Source: Amycolatopsis japonica
GTDB taxonomy: Bacteria > Actinomycetota > Actinomycetes > Mycobacteriales > Pseudonocardiaceae
Direction of reading: 5' to 3'
Assembly (NCBI RefSeq): GCF_000732925.1
Contig: NZ_CP008953.1
Span: 1,116,001 to 1,180,000 of the forward strand
Length of the DNA: 64,000 nt
The notes beneath the pieces are model-generated. The model ran no database searches. It was not told the origin of the DNA and worked only from the letters and a program-made list of their open reading frames with translations. Both the position numbers and the translations under genes were made by a program. Below are positions 42,684 through 51,421 of the stretch, in pieces (the first letter of the stretch is position 1; every line of letters starts with the position of its first letter).

Positions 42684-44261
42684 TCACCGGGTCACGGTCA
42701 TCCGATCGGGCGATCTGTCCTGCCCGATCGGCCCGCGCAGGCTCGCCGCGCACACCACGCCGACGAGCAGCGCGCCTACAGGAAGCAGGAAAGCGGCCTT
42801 GACGGCGTCCGTGAGCGCGGCGCCGGTGACCTGGGCGAGGAGTTCCCGTGCCTGGACGGGCAGATCCGCGGCGACCTCGGGGACGCCGCCGAACTCGCCC
42901 GCCGCGACCGCCGAACCGGCCTCTCCGGCGAATCCGTCCACGAAACGCTGCCGGATCCCGGCGGGCAGCATGGCCGCGGCCTCGTTCGCCCGGACCGCCA
43001 TCGAGGCCCTGGTCTGCGCCTCCAGCAGGACTCCGACGGCCGCGCTGCCGAGGACTCCGCCCACTTGGCGCGCGGTGTTGAAGATGCCCGACGCGCTGCC
43101 GACCAGCGACCGCTCGACGGAGTTGATGGTCACGTTGTTCATCGGGGAGAAGGTGAACCCGACGCCGAGACCGCAGAGCAGCAGCCCGGGGAGCAGGGCC
43201 AACGGCTCACTCACCGGGATGAGCACGAGCGAGACGACGCAGAGGCCGCCGCTCAGGGCGAGCATCCCCGACATCAGCAGGTACTTGGGGTTCACCCGGT
43301 CCGACAGCCTGCCCGCGAACGGCGCGACACCGCCGGACACCACGGCGAGCGGCGCGATGAGCAGACCGGCGTCGGCCGGGGACAGGCCGAGCACGGACTG
43401 GAGGTAGATGACGAACACCAGGAGCAGGCTGGTCATCGCGAAGCCGACCATCACCGCGGACGCGGTACCGAGGGAGAAGTCGCGATGGCGGAAGATCCGC
43501 AACGGCAGCAGCGGTTCGCGACGGTTGGCCCGCTGCCATAGCACGAAACCGCCCAGCAGCAGCACACCGGCCCCGATGATGTCGAAGGCCGTGCCCCAGC
43601 CGTACGTCTGTCCATTTTGGATACCGAAGACGACGCAGACGAGACCGGCGCCGAAGAGCAGGATCCCGGGAACGTCGAAACGGTGCGAGTTCCCCGGCCG
43701 CCAGTCGGGGACGAGGACGACGGTGAGCGCCAGCGCGATCAGCCCGACCGGGACGTTCGCGAAGAAGATCCACTCCCAGCCGAGGTGATCGACGAGCACG
43801 CCGCCCAGCACCGGACCGGCGATCATGGCGAGACCCGCGACACCGCCCCACGCGCCCATCGCCGGGCCGCGTTCGTCCGGCGGGAACAGATGCGTGATGA
43901 AGGCCGTGGTCTGCGGGGTCATCAACGCGGCGCCGAAACCCTGCACCGCCCTGGCGACGATCAGCGTTTCCACGTCACCGGAAAGCCCGCACCACAGCGA
44001 CGCCCCGGTGAACACCAGCAGCCCGGCGACGAAGACGCGCTTCGGCCCGAACCGGTCGCCGAGTCTGCCGGCCGGCAGGATCGGGACGGCGTAGGCGAGC
44101 AGGTACACGCTGGTCACCCAGATCACCGCGGTCAGCTCGGTGCCGAGTTCGCGCACCATCGACGGCACCGCGATGTTCACGATGCTGATGTCCAGCATGA
44201 CCATGAAGAAACCCAGGCACAGCGCGAAAAGCGCGGACCAGGGCCGGGTTCGCTTCGGCAT
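42684..44261 (-). CDS. MFS multidrug exporter (DHA2, 14 TM)
   Basis: A 525-residue EmrB/QacA-type proton antiporter: LCLGFFMVMLDISIVNIAVPSM (motif D1), GRLGDRFGPKRVFVAGL (motif A) and GGVLVDHLGWEWIFFANVPVGL (motif C) are present, with about 14 hydrophobic segments. CAGGAGG precedes ATG 44261. Likely drug or metabolite efflux; no regulator is adjacent. Confidence 0.92.
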   Translation of the reverse strand: MPKRTRPWSALFALCLGFFMVMLDISIVNIAVPSMVRELGTELTAVIWVTSVYLLAYAVPILPAGRLGDRFGPKRVFVAGLLVFTGASLWCGLSGDVETLIVARAVQGFGAALMTPQTTAFITHLFPPDERGPAMGAWGGVAGLAMIAGPVLGGVLVDHLGWEWIFFANVPVGLIALALTVVLVPDWRPGNSHRFDVPGILLFGAGLVCVVFGIQNGQTYGWGTAFDIIGAGVLLLGGFVLWQRANRREPLLPLRIFRHRDFSLGTASAVMVGFAMTSLLLVFVIYLQSVLGLSPADAGLLIAPLAVVSGGVAPFAGRLSDRVNPKYLLMSGMLALSGGLCVVSLVLIPVSEPLALLPGLLLCGLGVGFTFSPMNNVTINSVERSLVGSASGIFNTARQVGGVLGSAAVGVLLEAQTRASMAVRANEAAAMLPAGIRQRFVDGFAGEAGSAVAAGEFGGVPEVAADLPVQARELLAQVTGAALTDAVKAAFLLPVGALLVGVVCAASLRGPIGQDRSPDRMTVTR

Positions 44262-44330
44262 CCGTCCTCCTGTTCCCGGCGCCGGAAGGGTGGGACGACG
44301 AGCGCGACCACTCGCCGTCCACCCCGGGGG

Positions 44331-45680
44331 TCATCCTGCTCGCGCGGCCATTGCGACGGCGGGCACGCGGGGTCCGCCCGGACGGCCGATGCCCTGATAG
44401 GAGAGTCCCGTCCTGGCCACGGTGAGCGGGTCGAGCAGGTTCCGGGTGTCGATGACGGACCGGCCGTGGAGCCGGTCGGCGATCCGCCCCCAGTCGAGGT
44501 CGCGGAACTCCGGCCATTCGGTCAGCAGCACGATCGCCGCCGCGCCCTTCGCCGCGTGGTAGGCGGTCCCGGCGATCCGCACGTCGTCGGTCACGCCCGG
44601 CACCGGCGCGTGGACGCTGGGGTCGTAGCCGGACAGCTCCGCGCCTTCGGCGGCCAGCCGGGCCGCGATCGCCAGCGAGGGGGAATCCCGCAGGTCGTCC
44701 GTCCCGGCCTTGAACGTCAGACCGAGCAGGCCGATCCGGACTCCGGCGAGGTCGCCGCCGACGGCCTTGCGCACCTTGCCGACCACCAGTTCCTGCTGTT
44801 TGACGTTGGTGTCGATCGCCGCGCGCAGCAGGGCGAAATCGCTGCCTGCCGATTCCGCGGTGCGCAGCAGCGCGAAAGTGTCCTTCGGCAGGCAGGAACC
44901 GCCCCAGCCCGGCCCGGGCCGCAGGAACGCCTTGCCGATGCGGTCGTCGTAACCCATCCCGGCCGTCACGTCGTCGATACTCGCGTCGAGGTATTCGCAC
45001 AGTTCGGCGACCGTGTTCACAAAGGACAGACGCGTCGCGAGATAGCAGTTGGACGCGTACTTGATCAGCTCCGCGCTCGAGGAATCGGTCACCAGGACCG
45101 CGGTGTCGAGGTGCTCGTACAGCGCCGCGACCCGCCTGGCGGGGACCGGGTCGCGGTCCGCCGAGCCGACCACGATCCGGTCGGGATTCAGGAAGTCGTG
45201 GACGGCGAACCCTTCGCGCAGGAATTCGGGATTGGACACGACGGCGACGTCGGCCCGGTCGATCAGGTGCGCGACGTGGGCCGCCGTGCCGACGGGGACC
45301 GTCGACTTGTTCACCACGACGCAGCCGTGCGGCAGCAGATCCCGCACCTCGGTCACGACGGATTCCAGCGCGGTCAGATCCGCCGCGCCGGTCGCGCCCA
45401 TCGGCGTCGGCACGCAGAGGATCACGATGTCCGCGCCCGCCACCGCCGCGCTCGCGCCGAGCACGAAGTCCAGCCGCCCGGACGCCAGCCCGTCCACCAC
45501 GAGTTCGCAGATCCCGGGTTCCCTGATGGTCGCTTCACCGCGCCGCAACGCGTCGAGCTTTTCCTGGTCCACGTCCGCGCAGACGACGCGGTGTCCCAAG
45601 GACGAAAGGCACGCGGCCGTGGTCAGCCCCACGTAGCCCGCGCCGATCACGGCGACCTTGACCCCCGATGTTGCACCCAT
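44331..45680 (-). CDS. UDP-glucose/UDP-sugar 6-dehydrogenase
   Basis: A 449-residue nucleotide-sugar dehydrogenase oxidising UDP-glucose to UDP-glucuronate with two NAD. VAVIGAGYVGLTTAACLSSLGHRV (NAD site), STVPVGTA, SNPEFLREG and the catalytic Cys in GPGWGGSCLPKDT are all present. ATG 45680 follows GGAGG. The trio upstream on the same strand is separated by a hairpin, but a link through a uronic-acid product is possible. Confidence 0.93.
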   Translation of the reverse strand: MGATSGVKVAVIGAGYVGLTTAACLSSLGHRVVCADVDQEKLDALRRGEATIREPGICELVVDGLASGRLDFVLGASAAVAGADIVILCVPTPMGATGAADLTALESVVTEVRDLLPHGCVVVNKSTVPVGTAAHVAHLIDRADVAVVSNPEFLREGFAVHDFLNPDRIVVGSADRDPVPARRVAALYEHLDTAVLVTDSSSAELIKYASNCYLATRLSFVNTVAELCEYLDASIDDVTAGMGYDDRIGKAFLRPGPGWGGSCLPKDTFALLRTAESAGSDFALLRAAIDTNVKQQELVVGKVRKAVGGDLAGVRIGLLGLTFKAGTDDLRDSPSLAIAARLAAEGAELSGYDPSVHAPVPGVTDDVRIAGTAYHAAKGAAAIVLLTEWPEFRDLDWGRIADRLHGRSVIDTRNLLDPLTVARTGLSYQGIGRPGGPRVPAVAMAARAG

Positions 45681-45700
45681 TCTCTTACCCTCCAGTTTCG

Positions 45701-45740
45701 ATGCCGCCGGGCGGCGCGGAGTCGCCCCGCCCGGCGGCAT
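45701..45740. terminator. Hairpin ATGCCGCCGGGCGG...CCGCCCGGCGGCAT
   Basis: 14-bp perfect arms around a 12-nt loop, between the trio's last gene and the UDP-sugar dehydrogenase. Probably ends the trio transcript. Confidence 0.75.
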
Positions 45741-45781
45741 CGCGAGATACGGATTTCGTGTTCAGTCGGAAAAGCCTGGTG

Positions 45782-46972
45782 TCACTTGGCGTGCGGGATC
45801 GCGCGGATCCCCTCGTACGGGGTCTCCTTGCCTAGGTAGTCCACCGTTTCGAACAGGCCGATCGCGTGCATCGGGTACCGTGCGCCCGCTTCCGCCGCGA
45901 AGACGCAGGGAAGGATCTGCTTCCGCTCGGAGGCGGCGGCCTGGCCGCCCTTGCGGATGTGCTTGTGGGTGTGGATCAGGATCGGCATGTAGCCGCCGCC
46001 GAGGAACGAACCCGACTGCAGGACCGCCCCGCCGACGCAGTCGATCACGCAGCCCTTGCCGAGGATCGCGTCGCGGCCCTGGTAGTAGTACGAAGGCGTG
46101 GCGAGCGTGCCGTGCTCCACATGGAACACACCCGCCGAGAGACCGATGATCGAGCGGCCGCAGGTGCGCAGCACCGACCGGTAGAAGTCGACCAGGATCG
46201 GCCGGACGGTCGTGTCCGGAAGCGAGAATTCCCCGCACATCAAGGTGATGCGCACCAGTTCCGCGAGCGTGAGGCCGGAGCCGTGCTCCCCGGGGAACTC
46301 CTGGTCCCACGGCACCAGGTAGTCCGACGGCGCCACCATCGTGGTCCCGACGTCTTCCAGGATCAGCCGTTCCGCCTCGCCGACCTCCTCCGACGGCACG
46401 ACTCCGTTCGCCAGGACGCGCACGGCGAGCAGGTGCCTGCTCTCCAGCGTCTTCGCCCTGCTGGCCGCGATCAGCAGGTTGAGCCTGCCGGTCACCGTTT
46501 CCGGGATGTCGAAGAGGTGGTCGATACCGTCGGTGGGGACGGCGATCTTGGCCTGCAAGCCGCGTTTGGGCAGCGGCTCGTAGGAATCGACGACCTCCTG
46601 GAAGGCGCCGGTGAACTCGCCCGCCCCGACCTGGACGAGCCTTTCCGCGGCCAGCGCGCGGTAATCGAACGGGATCGAGGTCGACGTCGAGAGCACGACG
46701 TCGGCGAGCAGGGCGCGATAGCGGTCGTCGTCCAAAGAGGACGCGGCCAGTTCCAAGGACAGGTAAGGGGATTCGTCGCCGGGGCCGTGGATCCAGCTCG
46801 CGGTGTAGGGCGCCTCGAACCGGCACGCCTTCGCGAACAACGCGCGGGCGTCGTCGTCGTTCTTGACCTGGCCGGTGACCTCGGCCAGCGCCACGTCGCG
46901 GTCCGCGACCTCGGGCAGCATGTCCTTGGCCGGCCGCAACAGTGTCGAAAGGTCCTCGATGCTTCGCGTCAT
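45782..46972 (-). CDS. Uncharacterised protein with hexapeptide-like C-terminal region
   Basis: A 396-residue protein I do not recognise. The N-terminal 270 residues are mostly helical with no known motif. From about residue 275 the sequence (GVFHVEHGTLATPSYYYQGRDAILGKGCVIDCVGGAVLQSGSFLGGGY) has the short G/V/I-rich periodicity of a left-handed beta-helix acyltransferase, and IHTHKHIRKGG could supply the catalytic His. Sequence similarity alone does not prove this. ATG 46972 overlaps the upstream oxidoreductase stop by 4 nt, so it works with that pathway. Third gene of the trio. Confidence 0.8.
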   Translation of the reverse strand: MTRSIEDLSTLLRPAKDMLPEVADRDVALAEVTGQVKNDDDARALFAKACRFEAPYTASWIHGPGDESPYLSLELAASSLDDDRYRALLADVVLSTSTSIPFDYRALAAERLVQVGAGEFTGAFQEVVDSYEPLPKRGLQAKIAVPTDGIDHLFDIPETVTGRLNLLIAASRAKTLESRHLLAVRVLANGVVPSEEVGEAERLILEDVGTTMVAPSDYLVPWDQEFPGEHGSGLTLAELVRITLMCGEFSLPDTTVRPILVDFYRSVLRTCGRSIIGLSAGVFHVEHGTLATPSYYYQGRDAILGKGCVIDCVGGAVLQSGSFLGGGYMPILIHTHKHIRKGGQAAASERKQILPCVFAAEAGARYPMHAIGLFETVDYLGKETPYEGIRAIPHAK

Positions 46973-48066
46973 GCTTCGCTCCCAATCCGTGCGTACTTCT
47001 CGTTTTCCGTTGTCTGCGGGAAGGTTCCGGTGAACATCGCCGAACCCAGCGCGGCGAGGAACCGGTGCTCCGCCGGGCGGACCACGGTGGTGCCCTCGTC
47101 GAGGTGCCGCAAAAGGTCCAGCTGCGTCAGAAGTGCCTCCTTGAAATGATTGACGGCGATGAGGAAATGGCCCTCCGGCACCGCGTCCCGGACGTGGACC
47201 GCGTGGATGTTCTTGTGGCCGGGATCCGCGCCGAAGAAGGGCTCGAAGACCAAGGTGACGTGCTTCCCGGACAGCAGCTCGACGTCCGCGAAGCGGTACC
47301 GGAACTCGGAGCCGTACGGGATGCTCGACGGGACGATGAAGTCCTTCAAGACTTTGTCGGGGAAAGCGAATCCGGCCAGTTCGGGGAAGGCGATGGCACC
47401 GGTCGACGACGTGTACAGCTCGACGTCGGGCAGGTCGGGGGCCGCGGTCCGCACCCGCATTTCCGCCGTCACCGAAGAGGGCACCGTGCGCAGATAGGAC
47501 CGGTACTGCTCGGCAGGGAGGATCGCGCGCAGGATGCTCAACATGTGGAAGCCCTCGTAGCCGGCTTCGCCGTACTGCGTGTCGACGAACCTGCCGTTCG
47601 CGACGTCGAATTCCCGGTTCTTGGTGAATTCGACGGTGATCTTCCTGATCGGATCGGACGCGCCGAGCTCCCGCACGGAGGCCGCGAAACGCTGCACGGC
47701 TTCGCTGTGCGAATACACGTCGTTGACGATGATCCTGGCGCGGGGATGACGCCGGACCGTGCGACCGAGGCCGTCGAGGTCCTCCGGGTAGCAGGCCGGT
47801 TTCTCCAGCAGGACACGGGCATCGGGCTGCCGCCGCAGGATCTCGTCGACGACCGCGAGATGGGTCGCCGTCGGGGTGGCGACCACCCAGGCGTCGACCG
47901 ACGCCGGATCCGGCACCTGGGCGACCCGCTCCCAGTCGGCCCCGTCGCCGATGTCCACCGTGCGGATACGGTGTCCCGCCTGGCCGTAACAAGCGGCGTA
48001 CAGCGACCCGATCTTGCCGAGCCCGACGATGACGATCGTCTTCTCAACCGGCGACGGTGCCGACAC
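46969..48066 (-). CDS. Gfo/Idh/MocA-like oxidoreductase
   Basis: A 365-residue NAD(P)-dependent sugar or cyclitol dehydrogenase-like protein. TIVIVGLGKIGSLYAACYGQAGHRI is the Rossmann site and LLEKPACYPED the EKP motif; the C-terminal substrate domain includes DTQYGEAGYEGFHM. The GTG start has GGGAGGGG upstream and overlaps the flavoprotein gene by 23 nt. Members oxidise or reduce hydroxyls of nucleotide sugars, inositols or amino-sugar acids. Confidence 0.85.
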   Translation of the reverse strand: MSAPSPVEKTIVIVGLGKIGSLYAACYGQAGHRIRTVDIGDGADWERVAQVPDPASVDAWVVATPTATHLAVVDEILRRQPDARVLLEKPACYPEDLDGLGRTVRRHPRARIIVNDVYSHSEAVQRFAASVRELGASDPIRKITVEFTKNREFDVANGRFVDTQYGEAGYEGFHMLSILRAILPAEQYRSYLRTVPSSVTAEMRVRTAAPDLPDVELYTSSTGAIAFPELAGFAFPDKVLKDFIVPSSIPYGSEFRYRFADVELLSGKHVTLVFEPFFGADPGHKNIHAVHVRDAVPEGHFLIAVNHFKEALLTQLDLLRHLDEGTTVVRPAEHRFLAALGSAMFTGTFPQTTENEKYARIGSEA

Positions 48067-49486
48067 GGGCTTCCCCTCCCCGTGCTCGGATGGCGTGGCG
48101 GGCGGCGGACGTACCGGCGGCCCGGCCGAGCACGGCACCCGCCATCAGGCCGGTGCCACCCGGATAGCCCTGGTCGTAAAGGCCGCCGACGATCACGCCT
48201 GCCGCGTAAAGGCCGCTGATCGGCTCGCCACCGCCGCGCACTTCGGCGTCGGGGGTCACGGAGAGCCCGCCGTAGGTGAACGTCAACCCGCACACCACCG
48301 GGACGAACAGGTACGGCGGGGTGTCGAGCCGCTTCTCGTCCTGATCCGCGTGCAGCCGCTCGATTTCGGCGGTCAGGTTCGCGGCGTCGATCCCGAGCCG
48401 CCGGGCGCCTTCCTCGATCGAGGAGACGGTCACCGACGCGGGGTCGCCGACATAGCCCTTGGGGAGCGCGCCCGCCGAGACGACCTTGTCGTCGAAGATC
48501 TGGAAGGCCGTCCTCCCCGGCTGCTCCTGGATCTTCTGGCCCAGCGTGACGTAGGTGAGGTTGCTGTAGCCGCCGGATTCGTCGAAGAACCGGCGTCCCT
48601 CCCGGTTGACCACGACGCCCAGCGGATAGGCGTACCGGGCGAGACCGTGGGACTTGTGCATCTGCCCCGGCAGCATGTGGTCGGGCAGCTCGATGCCCTG
48701 CGGTGTGGTGTGGCACTTCTCCCAGTTGCCCGCGGTGTCGGCGCCGAGCTCGACGGCGGCCGTCAGGGGAGCGCCTTCGTTGAACGGGACGCCTCGCAGC
48801 TTCACGTCCCGCCACGCCTCGCCGAGATGACGTTCACGCAGCCGGTCGTTCGCTTCGAAGCCCGCCGACGCCAGCACCAGCGCGTCGGCGATCACCGGGA
48901 ACGCGGGCCCGGAACCGTGGAGCAGGTACCGGCCGTCGGCGGTCTTCTCGAAGCCGGTGACCGCGCTGTCGTAGAAGACCGTTCCGCCGAGCCGTTCGAA
49001 CCGGTCGAAGTTCCGGTCCTGCAGGCTCTGGCCGCCGCCGTCGAGGACGATCGGCACGTCACCGGGAAGCGGGGTCGGTCTCGGGGCCCAGCGCTGACCG
49101 AAGTCGCGCATCCAGGCGATCGTGTCCGTCGAACGGCGGATGATCGACTCGATGAGCGCGACGTCCACCTGATCGCCGGAGACCCGCAACCAGTCTTCGA
49201 GGTACTGCTCGTCGCCATAGCCGGAGCGGCCGGCCAGGATCTCTTCGACCCGCTCCTTGTCCGCCTCCCGCAACAGGGCGGCGATGAAAGGGCTTCCCTG
49301 CCAGGAGAAACGCATGGTCCTGGTCAGGGAGCTGTTCCCGCCGCGCAGTTCTTTCGGCGCGGCTTCGAAGACGCTGACGGAGGTCGCGCCGGCCTGCACC
49401 GCGGCTATCCCCGCGCAGAGCCCCGCATTACCCCCGCCGACGACGGCTACCTGCCATTCGGCCGCATCATTTTGCCCGTTATGCAT
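48044..49486 (-). CDS. FAD-dependent dehydrogenase (TcuA/fumarate-reductase-like)
   Basis: A 480-residue flavoprotein of the succinate dehydrogenase/fumarate reductase type, closest in style to tricarballylate dehydrogenase TcuA. VAVVGGGNAGLCAGIAAVQAGATSVSVFE binds FAD, GGNSSLTRTMRFSW and the C-terminal GLTFTYGGLSVTPDAEV and GLYDQGYPGGTGLMAGAVLG are conserved. It may dehydrogenate (desaturate) a carboxylic acid or sugar. ATG 49486 was taken; an in-frame start 54 nt upstream is possible. First gene of the trio. Confidence 0.87.
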   Translation of the reverse strand: MHNGQNDAAEWQVAVVGGGNAGLCAGIAAVQAGATSVSVFEAAPKELRGGNSSLTRTMRFSWQGSPFIAALLREADKERVEEILAGRSGYGDEQYLEDWLRVSGDQVDVALIESIIRRSTDTIAWMRDFGQRWAPRPTPLPGDVPIVLDGGGQSLQDRNFDRFERLGGTVFYDSAVTGFEKTADGRYLLHGSGPAFPVIADALVLASAGFEANDRLRERHLGEAWRDVKLRGVPFNEGAPLTAAVELGADTAGNWEKCHTTPQGIELPDHMLPGQMHKSHGLARYAYPLGVVVNREGRRFFDESGGYSNLTYVTLGQKIQEQPGRTAFQIFDDKVVSAGALPKGYVGDPASVTVSSIEEGARRLGIDAANLTAEIERLHADQDEKRLDTPPYLFVPVVCGLTFTYGGLSVTPDAEVRGGGEPISGLYAAGVIVGGLYDQGYPGGTGLMAGAVLGRAAGTSAARHAIRARGGEARVGTVAG

Positions 49487-50060
49487 CGACAACGCTCCAC
49501 AATCCGGTGTTCGCCATTCAGGACGACCGAGTTCGAACAAGACCGAGCCATATCGCCGGAGAACGGTGCGAATGCTTATATCGACGCACGGTCACCGGGC
49601 GAATACAGGTCGAATCTGTGAACAAGTGGTCTGCTACTGGATTCGCAGCCCTATTCCCTCGTGTGTGCTCAGACCGGCGGCGCACGAGGACTATTCTTCG
49701 GAATCGGCGGCCGACGCCGCATTCAGGCGACGGCAGACGTCATCCGGTGTTCAGTACGGAGATTTCAGTGGACGCCTTCCGAGATGAACCAGCTGTTTCC
49801 GCCGGGTTCACCGTCGCCCTTGACGATGGTCGTACGGATTCCTCTGGTTTGCTCATTTTCTTCGGCTCGGTATTCCCGAGCCTCCCCAGTCGTGGCCGGC
49901 GTGGGGGCCGACCGAGGTCAGCCTGACTTCCTGACCAGCGCAGGGGCAACCTTCGGGTAGTTCGGCCTTGTTCGAAATCGTTCGAGTGGTCCGAACAGCA
50001 GATTCCGGCGCCGCTGAATGGCGGTATCGCGGCTCAGATCGGCTCAGTCAATCTAGAGCG
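49487..50060. other. 574-bp divergent intergenic region
   Basis: It separates the minus-strand trio from the plus-strand HTH-TM gene. Base composition is less GC-rich than the flanks. A TATAAG hexamer at about 49572-49577 on the minus strand may be a -10 for the trio, and GGCTCAGATCGGCTCAG is a short direct repeat near 50032. No convincing gene or riboswitch is seen. Confidence 0.5.
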
Positions 50061-51056
50061 ATGATCGTTGACGAGGGGGACGGCGACGGGGAGTCGCCGA
50101 CGACGGTTCACCCACCGGACTCCACGGCTTCACCGGCTGAGTTCACGGCAGCACTGCGTGTATTGAGAACGTGGTCCGGATTGACTTATCGGCAGCTGGC
50201 CGGAAGAGCCAAAGAACTCGGCGGAACACTTCCGGCGAGTACGGTCGCGACCACCCTCGGCCGCACCACACTGCCGCGCGAATCGTTCGTCGAGACGTTC
50301 ACGCGCGCGTGCGGATTGACCGACGAAGAAGTGCGGCGGTGGCTCGACGCCCGGACGCGGATCGCGATGGGGGCTCCGCCGCGGCCCGCCGACGAACCGA
50401 AGTCGGAAGCCGTCGCGCCGCCGGAACCGGAACCGCGGCGCCGTCGGCGCTGGCGGACACCGATGATCGTGGCCGCGTTCATGAGCGTCGTCCTCGTCGG
50501 GACGCTCGGTTATCTGACGCGCTCCTTCGGGGCGTCCTCCAAACCCAAGGACACCGTGGCCGTGGTGCCGGGCCTCGACGTGCGCGAGGTGGGCAGCTGG
50601 GCGCGGATCCGGCCCGCGCGCTCACCCGAGTTCTGCCTGGCCGAGGGGACGGACCGGACCCGGCTCTACCCCGGCACCATCGTCGCCCAGCAGACCTGCG
50701 GCGGTGACGCGTCGCCGCACCTGTTCCTCGATCCCGTCGGGGAAGAGAACGCCGTGCAGATCCAGTGGCACCATCCGGACACCGGGGTCGGCTGTCTCAC
50801 GGTCGTGAACGAAGGGCTGGGGCACGACCTGCTCGAACCCCGCGACGACTGTGACGACGATGGTATGGACCAGCTCTTCACCATCGGCGCGGCCGGCCCG
50901 GCGGAACCGGGGCGGTTCGTCATCCGGCCCGTCGGCACCAGCCAGTGTCTCGGCCTGCGCGACCTGGACACCGTGGCGGGGACCGAGGTGGTGCGGGAAC
51001 GCTGTTCGGGGGCGCCGGACCAGACGTTCTTGATCGATCTGATCCCGCCTCCGTGA
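50061..51056 (+). CDS. HTH-transmembrane-RICIN-like sensor/regulator
   Basis: A 331-residue protein in three parts: an XRE-like helix-turn-helix domain (residues 26-100; ALRVLRTWSGLTYRQLAGRAKELGGTLPASTVATTLGR), a Pro/Arg-rich linker and one membrane helix (about 135-153), and an extracellular beta-trefoil-like region (about 178-329) with QxW-like repeats and Cys pairs (FCLAEG, QQTCGG, GVGCLTV, SQCLGLRD, ERCSG). The predicted topology puts the DNA-binding domain inside and the lectin-like domain outside. Ligand and target are unknown. ATG 50061 was chosen over longer in-frame extensions. Confidence 0.8.
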   Translation: MIVDEGDGDGESPTTVHPPDSTASPAEFTAALRVLRTWSGLTYRQLAGRAKELGGTLPASTVATTLGRTTLPRESFVETFTRACGLTDEEVRRWLDARTRIAMGAPPRPADEPKSEAVAPPEPEPRRRRRWRTPMIVAAFMSVVLVGTLGYLTRSFGASSKPKDTVAVVPGLDVREVGSWARIRPARSPEFCLAEGTDRTRLYPGTIVAQQTCGGDASPHLFLDPVGEENAVQIQWHHPDTGVGCLTVVNEGLGHDLLEPRDDCDDDGMDQLFTIGAAGPAEPGRFVIRPVGTSQCLGLRDLDTVAGTEVVRERCSGAPDQTFLIDLIPPP

Positions 51057-51073
51057 GTGCCTGGTGCGGTCCC

Positions 51074-51200
51074 GTGTGATCCGACGGACGACACGTGTGA
51101 TCCGACGGACGACACGTGTGTCTGGACGGACGACACGCGGCGGAGCTTGGTCGTGGATGTGTCGTCCATCTGGTCACGTGTGTCGTCCGTCGGATCACAC
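51074..51200. repeat. Array of 21-bp units, three direct and two inverted
   Basis: Units at 51074, 51095 and 51116 read GTGTGATCCGACGGACGACA(C); the third differs at four positions. Two units in the opposite orientation follow at 51159 (diverged) and 51180 (exact reverse complement). The unit ends in GTG/CAC, and the array can fold into a long hairpin. It starts 18 nt after the HTH-TM-RICIN gene. Confidence 0.85.
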
Positions 51201-51243
51201 GTGACGTCCGACCAGTCACGGGAGGCCCGTTTCCGGCTAGGTC

Positions 51244-51286
51244 GAAGGCTCCTTTCGTCGCATCGGACTCGGCGAAGGGAGCCTTC
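51244..51286. repeat. Intergenic hairpin, GTGAAGG family (diverged)
   Basis: GAAGGCTCCTTTCG (51244-51257) pairs with CGAAGGGAGCCTTC (51273-51286), with one mismatch. Confidence 0.7.
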
Positions 51287-51421
51287 AGCCCACTACCGGC
51301 CCCCGCAGCGACAGGTTCCAACCGTCCTTCTCACTCACGAGGATTTGGCGACGCCGGGAACCGAAGACGACCTTTCGACGACTTGTGGGGCTGAATCGTG
51401 CGGCCCGGCGAGCGGAGAGAG

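Larger units (their letters stand above)
51057..51421. other. Intergenic region before the metallophore-like operon
   Basis: Contains the 21-bp repeat array and one hairpin; about 130 bp (51290-51421) remain for the promoter of the downstream operon. I see no palindromic iron box of the IdeR/DmdR type, no Zur-like box and no B12 riboswitch. Confidence 0.5.

Noticed and set aside
42690..42735. GATCGGGC-type inverted repeat near the start of the exporter's last codons
   Set aside because: It lies inside the coding region and is short; chance pairing in GC-rich DNA is likely.
51057..51421. Iron-box, Zur-box or B12 riboswitch controlling the chelate operon
   Set aside because: I searched the 130 bp before the first gene by eye and saw no matching palindrome or B12-box; regulation remains unknown.
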